A model generated the notes under the pieces. The model saw only the letters and a list, made by a program, of their open reading frames with translations, was not told the DNA's origin and ran no database searches. From the NCBI GenBank assembly GCA_043228905.1, contig JBHGNT010000007.1:19592001-19656000 (forward strand): a stretch of DNA of 64,000 nt, given 5' to 3'. This stretch comes from Azolla caroliniana (Eukaryota > Polypodiophyta). A program made the position numbers and the translations under genes. Below are positions 45,703 to 56,113 of the stretch, in pieces (position 1 is the stretch's first letter; the number at the start of each line of letters is the position of its first letter).

Positions 45703-45905
45703 TGTTCTCTCTAGGAGTATTGTCCAATTGAATGTATAGAACAGGGGGGAAAGGTTGGCCACAGGACATCAAAACTCGGTGAATGACTCGGTGCATTTTT
45801 GTTCTCTCTAGCAGTATTGTCCAATTGAATGACTCGGTGCATTTTTGTTCTCTCTAGCAGTATTGTCCAATTGAATGACTCGGTGCATTTGAACAAGGCA
45901 CTCAT
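45703..45905 (-). repeat. 46-bp local duplications inside the DUF7869-like gene
   Basis: The segment encoding QLDNTPRENKN (about 45703-45733) is copied twice more, as 46-bp units whose shared word GACTCGGTGCATT starts at 45785, 45831 and 45877. As 46 is not a multiple of three, each copy shifts the frame. It looks like replication slippage or template switching. Confidence 0.85.
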
Positions 45906-47142
45906 CATTGACATCTTTGGAGAGCCTCCGCATATGCGGCAAACACGTCTTCTTCTGGTCCATGCTATCTATCATTAAGCACATGTATTGTTCGGGCCTC
46001 TTCAAACACTTCTCTCTATGATGCATCGGCTTCTTTCATTCTAAGGATTGTGCCTCACGATGCTCTTGTAGTAACTTCTTACTCATATCCTTTTCCATTG
46101 ATGTCTTTGCACCTTTAGCCAAACTTTTAAGATTTGCACAAATGGAGCAATACCCCATACGTACTTTACGAGGAATAATAACATTTGAAAACCAAGCTCT
46201 CCATAATCTTGTGAATTGGCTATAGGTGATAGACTTATTACGTGAGCCCAACATATCAGATCGATAGACATCATAAACTTCCTGACGTGTATAATTATCA
46301 GAAAGGCGCATCCTACCTATAGTGGGCATTACTTCACAATTTAACTGAAAGTAAGTTTTCATCCAACCAATAGCATGTCTTCCAATTGCACCTTTCATAC
46401 TTGGAACCTCTTTACAATTGAGCATCTGATCCCCGCTAAGTAGACGTTGTTGTACTCTATGTAGCCGCATGTTACTAACACATAACACAATTTTGAATGC
46501 AACTCTACATATCTGTTGTGCATGGAAGATATAATACTCGAATGATACTTTGATCCCCATACATTTGTCAGATACTAGTTGCATATGTGACCCGAGGTAA
46601 GTGTCTTGCTCATCACCGGTCATCGAAAAATAGTATTGCCTTAATTCTCGCAACTTTGATTTTCCAATCATAGACATACAACCACGGGCAGAACAGATTT
46701 TTTTGACATCAAATCCAATCTGTTTATCTAATGTCACCAAGCTAAATCTAGCCAGATGAATTCTTCGTGGGATTCTTCTAATATGCATAGGGCTCCCAGA
46801 TTTCTCTTCCTGCATAGAGGTTGGTGTAACCTTGTTACAATCTAATTCTCTGTTGTGACCATCGCCAATGTTATTCAATGTTTCCTTGGCACTACCTTCA
46901 TTCTCCGTATCTTTATTAATATTGTATTCTTCAATAGAGAACTCTTCACATGTGTCATTATTTACATTCCCTGTAGATGAGCTCAAACAATATTCTTTGA
47001 TAGAATATGGTGAGTCTGTCGACAGACAATATTCTTCAATCGAATATGGTGACTCTGTCGACAAACAATACTCTTCAGTAGAAAACGATGAATCTGATGA
47101 CAAACAATATTCTTCAATCGAGAACGGTGAATCTTCACTCAT

Positions 47143-47610
47143 GGCTTAAGGTCTAGATAGGGCTTTGTAAGTTATGTGCTTAGGGTAAGGAAAAAAACTA
47201 ATAAGCTCCTCTCTAAACATATACTCCTCTCTAAACATAAACTTCTCTCTAAACAAAAGCCAAATCAATAGAATGTCTATATTATGTAATATTATATTAA
47301 TACAATACATAAATTTTTTATTTTTAATAAAGTAATTGTATTTAAAATATCAATTATTATTTAAACTACATCTATATGAAGTTAAATCAAGTATAATATA
47401 AATCTAATCATTACCAAGCCATAAATATGTTGGATTAATGTTAAAATCATTGGCTAATTAATGGCACACAGAGCACACAGAGCACGAAGCACAAAAGCGC
47501 GATCTCCGCCTCCACTGCCACATGATCAACCATGTCTTCAAAGAGAATTGAGCACGAGGACTCCAGGTAGGCCTTTGACACTGTGGACATTTTTGTAAAT
47601 ATGTTTTGTC
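47143..47610. other. 5' region of the DUF7869-like gene
   Basis: This AT-rich stretch includes an ACTCCTCTCTAAACATA-type word repeated at about 47205-47260. It presumably holds the minus-strand promoter. No ORF of note. Confidence 0.45.
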
Positions 47611-47616
47611 GCTCAA

Positions 47617-48050
47617 GAACTCGATACGCCGTATCGAGTTCCTATATACAATACAAACTTTATGTAGGAACTCGATACGACGTATCGAGTTCATATTTTT
47701 TTTTTTGCTTTTTAAACAGGAACTCGATACGACGTATCAAGTTCCTGTTTAAAACCTACACTTTAAACACAAACTCGATACGCCGTATTGAGTTCCTGTT
47801 TAAAACCTAAAATTTAAACGGGAACTCGATACGGCGTATCGAGTTCCTGTTTAAAAAGGAAAGGAAACACAGGAACTCGATACAGCGTATCGAGTTCCCG
47901 TTTAAAGTTTAAGTTTTAAACACGAACTCGATACGCCGTATCGAGTTCTCGTTTAAAACCTAAACTTTAAACGGGAACTTGATATGGTGTATCGAGTTTG
48001 TGTTTAAAACCTAGACTTTAAACGGGAATTCGATACGCCGTATCGAGTTC
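47617..48050. repeat. Array of nine 25-bp palindromes with 51-bp period
   Basis: Each core is GAACTCGATACG, one free base, then its reverse complement. Cores start at 47617, 47668, 47720, 47771, 47822, 47873, 47924, 47975 and 48026, so the spacing is 51 bp (once 52). Several are perfect, the rest have one to four changes. Most spacers contain a second inverted pair (GTTTAAA...TTTAAAC), so the array is a string of alternating hairpins. Every perfect core holds two TCGA sites. It sits between the 5' ends of the two genes of element T and could be a binding array for a transposon protein, a shared promoter control region, or a source of hairpin RNA. Confidence 0.95.
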
Positions 48051-48559
48051 TTGTATAAAAGAAGGCTCTGAAAGAGAAAAATTGTGTTTTTGGGGCAACA
48101 ATTAATTATTGTGTGGAAAAGATATCAAATTGTCTGTCAAAATCAGTCTTTTTTATGTTGACTTGCCTTACTTTTAAAAAAAAACATGACCTAATTATAG
48201 GTGTTTTATGAACTACTATAGCTTAAAATAGTAGAAAATAACCCACAAATTACCTTTATGATAGCAAATTCTCCTCAATATAGGTCTGGAATCTATATAA
48301 ATCATACCTACTCTTTAAAAGAATATATAACCCTGTTTACTTATTACGATATATATTTTCTAGTTTGAATAGCCCTGCCTAGAATAGATTTTTGAATATA
48401 GGACTACCATGTACTCTGAATGCATGATTGATATTTTCACTTCACCACTAATCACCTGCTAGTGAGAACTGTTTTTCATCTTCATATTTATATTTTAATA
48501 TACAACCTTAATCTACGTGACCACCTAACTTATGTTTTTGCATATACTTTCTTAAATAG
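48051..48559. other. 5' region of the ParB-methyltransferase gene
   Basis: AT-rich, with a GAATATATAACCC stretch near 48322. A 3' splice site is likely at 48558-48559 (TTCTTAAATAG then G), because the peptide before it looks like translated intron. The first coding exon was not found. Confidence 0.4.
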
Positions 48560-51500
48560 GTCGTTTGAGAACCTGTCGGACCGACCCGTGAAGAAAATAA
48601 AGCTTCGCATACAGGGTTCTCCAATCGAAGCCCAGACCAAGGTAGCTCCTGAGACCATGAAGAGAGGAAAAAAGCTTCTCTTCAACGAGGAGACAAAATC
48701 TCAGCCACACATTGACGTTAGCCAAAAGAAACTTGTCTCCGCTACTGGAGGTGAAGACCTTCCTGACCGTGATCTAACGGACAAGGAATGGTGTATGCAA
48801 TATGTCGACTCAAAGAAAAAAGTCGTATTGTATACAACAAAGAAGAAGGGGGAGGGGCAGCTTGGAAAGGAAACCCCATTTATGTATGGCCGTATTCTAC
48901 GATTTGACTACAAAGATGCAGATTCGGCCAACATACTGGTAATGATAGAGTGCTCCAAGGGGGTACGTAAAGTGTTCCTTTCAGAAGACCTTTTAGTAAA
49001 GGAATCTTGTGGGCCAGAAGCGTTCAAAAAAGATCTTGAAAGCTCACAAAACCTTATTGTTACCTTGAGGCCTTATATACAAGGCCATGTAACTCTAAGA
49101 GATGAAGTGCCCTCCCCATTGAAGGCCACAAAAAGGGTATCCAAAGTCCAGTCAAGACCACCAAAGAAGAAGACAACCAAAATGTCGGACACCGATTCAA
49201 CAAGTGAAAACGAAGAGGAGGACAATAAGGGGACGCCAGGAGCTGAGCTGGCATCGGGTGTTTTGTCATCCGAGCAGAATAAGATAAGGAGAGAGTTAAT
49301 GCAACGTAAACTGGTCAGGAAAGGGAAAGTGTTTAATTTGCCTATAACACACATCCATTGGCCCCCTATTGATGAAAAAACAGGTCGACGACCACTTGAG
49401 ATTAGAGAGCCACACCACATCGCATGCATGTTCAAAATCTCAAGAAAAAAATGAAAATTAATCCTCATGGCACTGTGGTGCCTTTTATTGTTATGGTAGA
49501 TCCTGAAGAATGTGAAACCATTGAAGATTTTGATATTAGAAAGCATGATCAATATAATTACTTTGTCATTGGTGGATCGCATTCAGCAAAGGCACGTCGT
49601 CAACTTGTGAGAGAGCATCCAACGACTTTCTTCTTCAAGTATGCCGAGTGCAAAATTTATGTTGGGCTCACAACGGAAGAGGCTAAGCTGTTGGCATGGG
49701 ACCATAATAATGATCATGACTATAGGCAGAAAATGTCGTCCATTGAGCATATACGGTTCTTCCACCACGAGTATTTAGACGTGAAACAAAAGTTTGGTGT
49801 GAAGTTACATCAAGGCCTACGACGTCAATGTCTGCATGAAGTCAGCATTGTTGTAGATGATAATGTTAAGTCCGATGGTCTTCGAAAATATGAGTCTTAG
49901 TTTCAATTGGCGTTTAGAGATGGAGAAGTATGGGACCTATAAGATCAAATCTTCTCAATGTGGGAGAATAAGGAGGTAAAGGGTCAACGACAAAAGAAAT
50001 GTAAGGTTGACCCTCAACTAGAGTTAAAGTCACAAGCCGCCAAGAAAATTGACTTGACAATTGAATAAGCGGCAGACGACACGAAGCTGTCTCTATGGAG
50101 AGCGATGCAAGGTATTAAGGACGGGCAGCTTCTTGTGTCTGTTTTGTCAAGGGTTGTGGCGAAAGATTTAAGCCTTGAAGAAATGGTCACTGAGTTCAAT
50201 AAGTAAGTCTTTCAAATACTGATATTGTAGTCTATCTGGTGTAATTCAAAGTTTTAATCGTCATTTCTAATTTTACAGTCATAAGGTGTACATGAAGATC
50301 CAAGAAGTTATGATGAAACAACTTGGATGTATAACTTGGGAACAAGTGACTGAGGATTATCCTCTAACGTCTTCATATAAGGCGTTATCAGAGTATTTTA
50401 TTGCATTCAAGGATTGGGTTAGTATTGATGGTTTTTCATTACCCTTTCATCATATGTAGAGCTTGTATAATAATACCTGATGTCCTATTGCTTCTATTAG
50501 AAACCGTGTCGAGGCAAGAAACAAGGAGAAGTTAAGGGTATACACGATTTCCCTACATTCTTCCTTGCACATCTCGAGCGAGGCAGAAAAGAAAAGGATC
50601 GTCGCTTAGTCAAGGCGTATGAAATGGAGGAAGATGGCTCCTTTAAAAAATTTAGCCACAAAAAAGATATTATGAGAGATCTTTACTACAATGTGGTTTG
50701 CGGTGATGTCGTCGACTTGATCCAAAAGGTGCCAAAGAAGGAATATACGCTAATGATTGCGGATATTCCTTACGGATTTCGAATGGCTGGGTCATCATAC
50801 GACGATGAACCATTTAGCTTTAAACAATTGGAGAAGATGGTCAAGGATTTCGCTAAGCTAACGACTGCATCCTTGTGGCGAATAATTGTCTTTCATAGTA
50901 TGGACCAAGGCTACTTGGTAGCTCAAGCTTTGAGATCTCGTTGCCATGGCATCAAGAACCTTGCATGGTAAGGATTATTTATAGGTGTCTTTCACTATAT
51001 TGCATTTCTTAAGGTTGTTCAATCTATTCTTAGCTCATTGTATTATTTTTTATAGGATCAAGACCAATGTAAATAGAGGGCCAACTTTTCGGTTCGTTAA
51101 TGCCATTGAATACATCACGGTTGGCTACTTCGATAAAATTAAGAAACAGAGAATCAAGGAGCATTCTAATGAAGTGGGAGGTTCAAATCTGTTAGTATAT
51201 CCAGCAATGACACGGAAATTGCGACATGTCACCACGACAGAACGGGGACTTGTCAACCCATATCAAAAACCTCAACGACTTATGATGTGCTTGATCGAGA
51301 TGTTTTCTATCGAAGGAGACTGGATATTAGATCTCTTTTCTGGCATAGGTATTCCTCAAACTAGGGTAACGATCTTGAGATAACCAATCCCTTTTTTTTT
51401 TGGTTTGACAACTAAATCTTCTTGTTACTTACATCACAGGAACGACGTCTACATGTGCATTGAAGCTCTTTAGAAATATAGTTGCATTGGAGAAGGAAGA

Positions 51501-51792
51501 GGACCAGGTTATATTTATTAATATGCGGATTAAGGCTTTGTGGGAGTGCCCAGACCAGGATGAGGATGTCGGTGCAAAGAACCTCGCTAATACAGAAAGG
51601 TTTCAACCTGCTTCGTGAGAGCCTATTCCTCCGTTAGCCGGCGAACCAGGGGAGCTAATAGAGCTTGATGATGAGCTTATAGAAGATATTTCATTGGCTC
51701 AGCTAACAGGGGAAGCCAATGCACGTATAGCCGAAGAGAGTTCTACACAAGATGATGAAGAAAATGACGTTGATGAATTGATTGCTATGTAA
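48560..51792 (+). pseudogene. Spliced ParB-like / beta-class DNA methyltransferase gene
   Basis: Exon 1 (48560-50202) encodes a basic N-terminal region (VKKIKLRIQG) and an unassigned domain (FMYGRILRFDYKDADSANIL). A ParB/sulfiredoxin-like domain follows (NPHGTVVPFIVMVD, YFVIGGSHSAKARRQL, EEAKLLAWDHNNDHDYRQ). GT-AG introns at 50203-50278, 50418-50500, 50968-51055 and 51349-51439 then give a methyltransferase with motif IV (IADIPYGF), the QKP motif (NPYQKPQRLM) and motif I (ILDLFSGIGTT, split by intron 4). Motif IV before motif I marks a permuted beta-class N6-adenine/N4-cytosine enzyme, normally prokaryotic. This copy has a one-base loss in an A run near 49447, stops at 49898, 49940, 50066 and 51616, and an acidic tail to the TAA at 51790. 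The first exon is unknown, and the Ile in DIPY is unusual. Confidence 0.85.
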
Positions 51793-52803
51793 TAGACTCT
51801 ATGAAGAAAATGACACTGACGATTTGTTAGGATTTCACATTATTAATACAAATTTTGGGTTTTACCTAGTGGATTCTATTCTTTATAATCTTCTATATGT
51901 TTCAATTTTATTTTTATATACTTGGTTAGTAGATTTATGACATTGGTTTCACCGCGTGCATAGCTAACTACCAAATGTATGGAGAAACATGAATTAGTTT
52001 AAATTGAGGTTGATTTTGGTCCAAGCTAACCTTAATAGAACATGGCCCCAAAATTGTTGCCATGACTGTCCATGTTGTTATTATGGATCTTTGTCTTCTA
52101 TTGTTAAAACTATTATGTTTCTATTCCTTTGCTGCTTAGATTGTGTAGTGTGTTGATAATGGTTCCAGTTGCGTTATCGTTTGGAGTTTGATCCTGTGTG
52201 AATCACCTAAGCAATACAGTAGATCAATTTTTAAATACAGGTATGAAAGCTTAATAGGTTTGTTATTTCCACGACATTATCCTAAAGTTCACTGCCTTAC
52301 ATTGTCCACAATTATATACATATGGTTTGATCCCATATGAACAAACTGAGGAATAGATTAGTTCAACTTTAAATACAAGTATTGAATACTTTAATAAGTT
52401 AGTTATTCCAAGCACTTATCCTAATGTGCACTATCCTACATTTTCCACAATTACATACATGCACGTATGGGTCAAAGTATAAATTATAACTCATTTTATT
52501 AGTATGGATACAAGTGCACCTGATATTTTTGTAAAACTTACCTAATTAATATAAGTCTTTAAGTTAGTGTTTCCCTTGTCGCACAGTAGTGACATATTGA
52601 GCCATTGTTGAACTTTATTATGCCTACATTAACTTATCAACGCGTCTAAACTTGCATGATTTCTAATGATCTCCACTCGTAGACCTATCATGTATTTTTA
52701 TATTTGCAAATTCTCATCAAGTTGAGGAACATGTGATACTAGTGCATCCAATTTTTGTAGAGAGGGTGTATTTGCTTCGTTTTAAGAAGATTCTACAAGT
52801 GGA
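51793..52803. other. Right subterminal region of element T
   Basis: No gene. A direct duplication of about 139 bp (52187-52325 and 52326-52464, each starting TTTGATCC and containing CCACAATTA near its end) is present. Just inside the right TIR an ACAAGTGGAA/TTCCACTTGT inverted pair could form a hairpin. Confidence 0.6.
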
Positions 52804-52839
52804 ATGCGCAATCCTTCCACTTGTGAACGCGAACGTGTT
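52804..52839 (-). repeat. Right terminal inverted repeat of element T
   Basis: Inverted partner of 43978-44013. It is followed by ATAT (52840-52843), which is also found just left of the element. Confidence 0.93.
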
Positions 52840-52843
52840 ATAT

Positions 52844-54390
52844 CGGTTGCAATCTTCATCTTCTTGGTTGATAACCCATCCAATTCCGATTGGACTAGTA
52901 TCCACGGTCACGAAAATGGGCTTGCCGTATGAATAGTCCGCTTTCCGTAATGCAGGTGCCTCCATTAATAATTTCTTCAACCTTCGGATGGCGATTGTAT
53001 ACTCGCTCGTCAATTCGAACATCCGCTTCTTCTTTAGTAGACCATATGATGGCTCGGCAATGTGGGCGTAGTGTGGAATCCAAATATGATAAAACGCGCA
53101 TGCTCCAACGAACCTTCAAACCTTCGTTTGGGTTACACATTCTTCTTTCATGTCTTGGATTGCATTCACCTTGGATGGTGAAGGTTTCCGACCGTATGCT
53201 CCACACAAGTGACCTACCACCAAGATCTCCGGTTGCCCGAATGCGGATTTTTCTCCCGAAAATGTCAAATTCGCATCTTCGAGCCTTTGGAGCACCTTCT
53301 TGCAATCTTTCATATGATCCACGATGAACTTTCTACATCCGTCCTTCTCTTTTGATTCATCCTTCTCTTCATCCGAACATCCTTTTATCGGGATATCATC
53401 TAAGAATGGCATCGTGATATCTGGGATGCAACCCTTCAAGACCTTGTTCATGGCATTCACCATATGAGCCACCGAGTTCGTTGCGCCTTGAGGTAAGGTA
53501 CACATCCGCACCAACCCGATTGGAGTTCTCATGGTTGTAATGTCACGACTGTCGACCGCCAACTGGAATTGATCGTAGCCAGAGTAGATATTGCTGATGG
53601 AGTAGATGGACCGGCCCGCAAACGCCTCGGCAAATTCATCCACACTTAGACCGATTCTAGCATTCCGAATTATCACCTTGTTGACAGGTTGAAGATCTTG
53701 AATGAATCGCAACGATCCATTCTTCTTTGGCACCATGAACCAACTATTAGAATAAGGAGCGTTTGACGGTTCCAAAATTCCCATCCTCACCTTCTCCTTT
53801 AAGAGCTCGATCAGCTTCGGTAGGTGTGCTCTCGGAACCGGTATCGGTTTCAAATTCCAAGGAACATGCGGCATCGTGAAGATCACCATTGGTTCTACCA
53901 TCCTTGGAATCGCACATCCGATTTCTTGTGGGAAAAATGAGAAAGCCTTCTCATGTCTTTCAAGCATTTCGCGGAACATTTGCTCCTCTTCAGGAAGGAG
54001 GAAATCCTCCCTTCCAACTCGTAGCTTTCCCTTCGTCTCTTCAGTGAAGACGTGACCAATTGTATTTGGGTTCCTTAAGCTTGGATCTTTTGCAACTTCC
54101 TTCATCTTTTGCCAGCTATCTTCCGGTAGTGGAACTGCAACTGGCTTGATCTTCCTATCCATGAATTTATATTTTGTGTTGGCTTCGGCTTCCTCTATCA
54201 AGATGCCTCGATGATATTCATCGATGATAGTATACATGTTGACAGAGTTAACCGAAATCACATGTTGATGGTGAGGATAGCTCAAGTCCACGACTTCCTC
54301 GATTTCGCCGATGGTGTCGTTAAATGAGGCTTCCTCCAGAATACATGACACGAATTCTTCTTCTTCGATTATGCTTTCTCCTTTCAACAC
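52844..54390 (-). pseudogene. Gypsy-B reverse transcriptase and start of RNase H
   Basis: The minus strand from 54390 has the region before RT (VFTEETKGKLRVGREDF), RT (LEPSNAPYSNSWFMVPKKNG, DLQPVNKV, SNIYSGYDQFQLAVD, TLPQGATNSVAHMVNAMNK, MPFLDDIPIKGC with FLDD at the active site), and a thumb-like end. After frame changes the RNase H domain starts (FVTVDTSPIGIGWVINQ at about 52870-52920) and is cut by element T at 52843. FLDD in place of the commoner YxDD is shared with Gypsy-C. Stops or frameshifts occur near 53110 and 52950. Confidence 0.9.
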
Positions 54391-54590
54391 CTCCTCGAAG
54401 TCTTGTATCTGACACTTTTCCTTCTTGTTGAGTAGTCTTAGTTTTCATGCGCCGCTAGGTGTGACGCATGTTGCTTCTCCTTGCAATCCACGCACTCTGA
54501 TTCCTTGTGGGGACTTATGATTGCTCGGATTATTTGTGCCCCTTGGTTCAATAGTCCGCTTTAAAAATCCGAGGATTCGCCTCCAAGGCT

Positions 54591-55244
54591 ATCTCAGTTC
54601 CTTTCATTATTAGCTCGCACCGTCAGGAATTGAACAGATCTTTTACTATCAAGACTCTTGACACGCGCGAAGGCTGCTCCACTATCGAACACCTTGGTCT
54701 CCATCCGGAACGATGTTATATACGGTTGTCCTAGGATGACAGGATGCGAAGCCGAGTCTTGCACGAAGAAGTGTTGATCAATCTCCACATCCCCGATCGT
54801 GACTTTAACATTGGGGCAAGCTCCGTACAAGTCCTCCATAGCCTTCGTCGCCGCTCGAATCTTCCATCCGTCATTTGTATTAATCGACCATCTTCCTTTT
54901 TTGTAGAACTCGGTCGACATGAGGTTGATCTCTGAGCCATGGTCAATCAAAGCGACCATGGTGTCTTTCTTCTCCCCGATCTTCACCGGCGTCTCCGTTG
55001 TCGCTCTTGCCCAATGAGGCCGAGAGTAATGGCTATCTGCCACCACTTCTTCTTCTTCCTCCTCTTCCGATCTTGCCATGGTTATGGCACTTGTTTTCAC
55101 CTCCTCTTCATCAGATTGTTGCCGCTTCCTTTTAATAAGGTCCACGATAGTATCATGGAACTCCTTCTTTGCGATCCCAAGTAGCTCTCTCAAGGTAAGG
55201 TCGACATGACTGTCTAAAACCCTCTCCTCAAGGACCTTCCGCAA
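54591..55244 (-). pseudogene. Gypsy-B retropepsin region
   Basis: The frame encodes TMVALIDHGSEINLMS, then a mid-part with VKVTIGDVEIDQHFFVQD and the flap/second conserved block VILGQPYITSFRMETKV. This is the layout of an LTR-element aspartic protease. The active-site triad reads Asp-His-Gly, not Asp-Ser/Thr-Gly. It is followed by a gap and frame change to the RT frame at 54390. Confidence 0.8.
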
Positions 55245-55289
55245 GTTAGTTGTTTGTTCTATGTCTGACCTTAGCTTGTAAGTCGGTGC

Positions 55290-56012
55290 CGCTCATTCTT
55301 TTCCTTTCTTCATTGATTCTTCGACTTCCATCCGAGCAGGTTGGCTCGATCCACCGGGCTTCATGTTTGTTTCACCAATCTCTTTTCTTGGGATAGGTTG
55401 GGGTGGCCCTTCTTTCCCTCCGTTCCTCGTGTTAGGACGCTTTGGTGTGCCATCTTCTTCACCGGTTCTTTTCCTCTTCTCTTCGACAAGGGCTTCATAG
55501 GTGTCACACACAACCTCTGCAAAGCTTGTGTTTTTGTCAATTGGATCTGACCATCCGGTAGCTCGTCGCACGTTTTGGTCAGCAAGTTTTAGATCCTCCG
55601 AATTGATTTTGCCTTTTTCTTCGCACTCAAAGACCGTTGGCCAAAACCCAGCTCCTGGCTTGATCATTTTAAGATTCTCTTTTCCAACTCGTATCCCAGC
55701 CGAAGCGGCATAGTGCATAGCTTCCACATGCCTTGCATCTTCTTCTTCTACAATCTTTTTCAGCCCACCTCTTCCGAAGTTCACTCGTAGTGGCTTCCGG
55801 GTCTTGCTTGAGTGAATCATGCTGCCGTCCAAATAGATGACATTCTTGCGGATCGCATCTTGCAAGTCAGCACATTCCCTTCGTGAGTGTTCGAAGCTAT
55901 CGCACCACACACATCTATACGCTTCTTTTCCCTTGGGCCCGCGTCGACCTAAGTTGGCTAGCGATAACGCTTCGAACTTCTTGGAGAGCTCTTCGATTAT
56001 AGACTCCTCCAT
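55290..56012 (-). pseudogene. Gypsy-B gag, C-terminal part with zinc knuckle
   Basis: Starts MEESIIEELSKKFEALSLANL, then a CX2CX4HX4C knuckle (CVWCDSFEHSRREC), then a basic, proline-rich tail. It lies in a different frame from 56114-56740 and in the same frame as the protease segment, separated by stops. Confidence 0.75.
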
Positions 56013-56113
56013 TGCTTTCTTGTTGAAATTGTTGATCGGCTTACTAGCTCAATCGTCGTAGGTGCCTTCTTCCACGATTGTGGATTCTTGACCTCAACTT
56101 CCTCTTGCCATTG

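Larger units (their letters stand above)
44346..47142 (-). pseudogene. DUF7869-like putative transposase
   Basis: From the start at 47142 the frame encodes four to five imperfect 13-residue repeats (SPYSIEEYCLS), a basic stretch, then a long conserved domain (CSARGCMSMIGKSKLRELRQ, HAIGWMKTYFQL, MRLSDNYTRQEVYDVY, GYCSICANLKSLAKG). After a TGA at 46036 it continues with CLMIDSMDQKKTCLPH, then YIQLDNTPRENKNS and FLLVGHTHDHI. These are hallmarks of DUF7869-type proteins and resemble spaced acidic catalytic residues of an RNase H-fold nuclease (inference). The C-terminal 412 residues (45584-44346) include a Tudor/chromo-like segment (HQFWVGKILEVL, INVHWYNTRSANAF) and an acidic tail. Local duplications near 45480-45900 add frameshifts, so this copy is broken. 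Confidence 0.75.
43978..52839. mobile_element. Element T: TIR DNA transposon with DUF7869-like and ParB-methyltransferase genes
   Basis: The ends are 36-bp inverted repeats with one mismatch (starting AACACGTTCGCG). They are flanked by ATAT on both sides (43974-43977 and 52840-52843); a TA duplication with TIRs starting TAACACG fits equally well. Taking out the 8,862 bp plus one ATAT restores the Gypsy-B RNase H frame, which fixes the borders. Inside are two divergently transcribed genes: a transposase-like DUF7869 gene (47142-44346, minus) and a spliced ParB-DNA methyltransferase gene (48560-51792, plus). An array of nine palindromes lies between their 5' ends. Both genes carry nonsense mutations in this copy. 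I know of no named superfamily with this gene set. Confidence 0.88.

Noticed and set aside
47617-48050. CRISPR-like array
   Set aside because: Regular repeats and spacing, but the spacers are similar to each other and partly palindromic, and the context is a plant transposon.
49898-51618. Alternative genetic code with TAA/TAG read as Gln
   Set aside because: Neighbouring genes use normal stops, a frameshift and a TGA are also present, and C-to-T decay explains the pattern more simply.
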